Shown here: positions 62,378 to 64,000 of the stretch, piece after piece
Layout: each line of letters starts with the position of its first letter
How positions within the stretch are numbered: the first letter of the stretch is position 1
Source: UTCHB3 sp964531325
GTDB lineage: Bacteria > Bacteroidota > Ignavibacteria > Ignavibacteriales > Ignavibacteriaceae
Direction: 5' to 3'
DNA: 64,000 nucleotides
NCBI GenBank assembly: GCA_964531325.1
Contig: CAZHCW010000010.1
Span: 62,001 to 126,000 of the forward strand
The notes under the pieces: model-generated
Database searches by the model: none
Told to the model about the DNA's origin: nothing
The model's input: only the letters and a program-made list of their open reading frames with translations
Program-made: the position numbers and the translations under genes

Positions 62378-63484
62378 ATTTTATTTTCTAACAAAAGTTT
62401 TTTTGACAACAAATACAAAATCTGGCTGATTCTATTTGGTGTTGCCCTCTTTTTTGGTTTGTCATCCACAATTTCCTCCTTTTTGTATTATATCGGGAAT
62501 AATCAGGAATTTCATTGGGATGTGTATCTTCCTCAAAGACTTCCAAGTTACCTGATGTGGGCTCTTTTTGTCCCGTTGATCCATTCTAAAGTCGCTCAAC
62601 AGTTTAACTATCATGGTTCGCGGACAGAGAAAGTGATAAAACTAACCGGATGGATAATCCTGATTTCGATCCTTCACAGACTGTTTGCGTTTACTGTAAT
62701 TGGACTGATAATGGAGAATCTGGGCGAGATACTTTCGACTCTCTTTTCAAATCCCAAGGAGATCATTTTACCTCTTATTTCCCTCTCTGCCGATAGTTTT
62801 ATGTTAACTGTTATCATCGGACTTACAGCAGGTGTAATCGAATATTCCCGGTTTATTGAAGAAGAGAGAGTAAAGCAGGAAGAAATAAAAAGGAGACTTG
62901 TTGAGTCACAACTTCAGAATCTGACGGGAAATCTGCACCCCCATTTTCTTTTTAATGCTCTTCACGGCATCTCAATGATGATTTATAAAGACCCCATGAT
63001 GGCCGATAAAATGATTTCTTCTCTAAGTGATCTGTTACGAAGCACTTTCCAAAATTCTGAAGATCAATTTATTACGCTGAAAAAAGAGATAGAAATTGGC
63101 AGAAATTATCTTTCAATTCAAAAACTCAGGTTTGGAGCACGGATAGCGGAAAGTGTGGAACTCCCCGGAATGGGAGGAGAAGTGATGGTTCCAAAATTTA
63201 TCCTGCTTCCATTGCTTGAAAACTGCATAAAACACAATGTGGACATTACACCTGAATCTGTTGAAATTGGACTAAAAGTTACCGTTTCGGAAAGTGAAGT
63301 CGTTTTTATCGTTCGAAACAGCAGACCTTTAAAAAAAGTAAAAGACCCGCTTCTTTCGGGTGAAGGAATTAAACAGATCAAATCACGACTTGAAATTCTG
63401 TACGGTGAAAACTTCTCCTTTGATGTTAATGAGTCAGATTCCGAGTACAAAGTTGAATTAAAGTTACCGGTTAAACCAGAGTGA
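62378..63484 (+). CDS. LytS/YehU-type sensor histidine kinase (probable ATT start)
   Basis: A membrane kinase of the His_kinase (PF06580) type. Four N-terminal membrane helices are followed by the phospho-histidine in LHPHFLFNALHGIS and a HATPase domain with LLPLLENCIKHN and SGEGIKQIKSRL. The first ordinary start codon is a TTG at 62459, which would cut the first helix in half (IWLILFGVALFFGLSS begins upstream). The frame is open back to 62363. An ATT at 62378 lies 5 nt after a GGAG (62369-62372), giving 368 residues. I take ATT as the likely start; a CTG at 62426 is another possibility. It overlaps the regulator gene by 4 nt (GTGA). Confidence 0.87.
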   Translation: MLFSNKSFFDNKYKIWLILFGVALFFGLSSTISSFLYYIGNNQEFHWDVYLPQRLPSYLMWALFVPLIHSKVAQQFNYHGSRTEKVIKLTGWIILISILHRLFAFTVIGLIMENLGEILSTLFSNPKEIILPLISLSADSFMLTVIIGLTAGVIEYSRFIEEERVKQEEIKRRLVESQLQNLTGNLHPHFLFNALHGISMMIYKDPMMADKMISSLSDLLRSTFQNSEDQFITLKKEIEIGRNYLSIQKLRFGARIAESVELPGMGGEVMVPKFILLPLLENCIKHNVDITPESVEIGLKVTVSESEVVFIVRNSRPLKKVKDPLLSGEGIKQIKSRLEILYGENFSFDVNESDSEYKVELKLPVKPE

Positions 63485-64000
63485 TAAAAGCATTAATCGT
63501 TGAGGACGAAGTATTGGCAAGAGAAAAACTTCGGTTCTTTCTTGAGGATTTTCCAAATATTAAGGTGGTTGAGGAATGTGGAGATGCCATTACTGCCCTT
63601 GAAGCCATGCAAAAACATACACCAGATCTGCTTTTCCTCGACATCCAGTTGCCCGGAGTCTCAGGAATTGAACTGCTCCGCTCAATAAGCAAACATTCAC
63701 CAAGTGTCATCTTCACAACAGCTTTCGAAAACTATGCGATCGAGGCCTTTGATTTTAAGACTGTGGGTTATCTGCTTAAACCCTTCGACAGGCAACGATT
63801 TAGAACCACGATGATTAAAGCCCTCGAAAAACTTGAGGAATCTACAGCCACTTCCACCCTTAAAAACAAAATCGCTGTAAGAAAAGAGGGTGAAAGGAGT
63901 AAATACATAATGCTAAACACTCCCGAGATTAATCACATACAGTCGAATGGAAATTCAGTGTTGATTTATACCGACACTGAACATTTTATTATGAACTCCA
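63481..64000 (+). CDS. LytTR-type response regulator, truncated by the window end
   Basis: The visible 173 residues begin at a GTG overlapping the kinase stop. The receiver domain has the acidic pair in VEDEVLARE, the phospho-acceptor in LLFLDIQLPGVSG (about Asp55), the switch in FTTAFENYAIEAFDF and lysine in YLLKPF. A LytTR DNA-binding domain starts near residue 135 (IAVRKEGERSKYIML, INHIQSNGNSVLI). It forms a two-component system with the adjacent LytS-type kinase. Its targets may include the neighbouring carbohydrate genes, but that is a guess. The 3' end is outside the window. Confidence 0.9.
   Translation, partial: MIKALIVEDEVLAREKLRFFLEDFPNIKVVEECGDAITALEAMQKHTPDLLFLDIQLPGVSGIELLRSISKHSPSVIFTTAFENYAIEAFDFKTVGYLLKPFDRQRFRTTMIKALEKLEESTATSTLKNKIAVRKEGERSKYIMLNTPEINHIQSNGNSVLIYTDTEHFIMNS

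Overview
The window looks like a chromosomal segment from a Gram-negative, non-photosynthetic member of the Bacteroidota/Chlorobiota/Ignavibacteria assemblage, most likely an Ignavibacteria-type bacterium. Two secreted proteins end in a type IX secretion sorting domain of the NYPNPFNP kind typical of that group. There are two TonB-dependent receptors with a carboxypeptidase-regulatory-like N-terminal domain, a menaquinone pathway (menF-menD), outer-membrane beta-barrels and several lipoproteins. This assignment is inferred from gene content; no rRNA or marker phylogeny is available here.

Region 1 (1-9.4 kb, mostly +) holds housekeeping genes: a SixA-like phosphatase, the SRP RNA on the opposite strand, P5C dehydrogenase, sucC, a TPR protein, aroE, then aspartate aminotransferase and coaD on the minus strand, a DUF4286 protein and a T9SS-sorted exported protein. 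Region 2 (9.4-22.6 kb, minus) contains a HIT protein, an EF-G paralogue with YtxH and DUF948 proteins in one operon, and a long tightly packed run from two Tyr/Gly-rich lipoproteins through a FadL-like porin, rsgA, SpoIID-like, Maf, an LPG-synthase-type membrane protein and icd, closed by a clear terminator. Region 3 (22.7-35.5 kb, plus) runs through an exported protein, a TonB-dependent receptor, xseA-xseB, dxs, a Gfo/Idh/MocA oxidoreductase, a PhoB/PhoR-like pair and menF-menD. Region 4 (35.5-46.3 kb) has a zinc-ribbon protein, a NagX-like acyltransferase, a VTT membrane protein, a TonB receptor paired with a T9SS-sorted protein, nadE and dsbD.

Region 5 (46.2-56.2 kb) is accessory: dispersed tandem repeats, a complete IS1182-family element with terminal inverted repeats, a type I restriction-modification operon (hsdM-hsdS-hsdR; the HsdM carries a large insertion), then an XRE regulator plus ImmA/IrrE metallopeptidase pair preceded by a perfect 12-bp inverted repeat. 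Region 6 (56.2-64 kb) is a carbohydrate locus: a GH9 glycosidase fused to a NodB-like deacetylase through a linker made of intergenic-type 9-nt repeats, an AGCS symporter, a sialate O-acetylesterase-like lipoprotein and a LytS/LytTR two-component pair that runs off the window end.

The most unusual points are: two genes (rsgA and the LytS-type kinase) whose best starts are ATC and ATT behind good Shine-Dalgarno sequences; an EF-G paralogue lacking the catalytic switch II histidine; the HsdM insertion; repeat DNA recruited as a protein linker; and a family of 8-nt-word repeats found in two distant intergenic regions. I did not see a clearly new multi-gene system, a CRISPR array or any tRNA.
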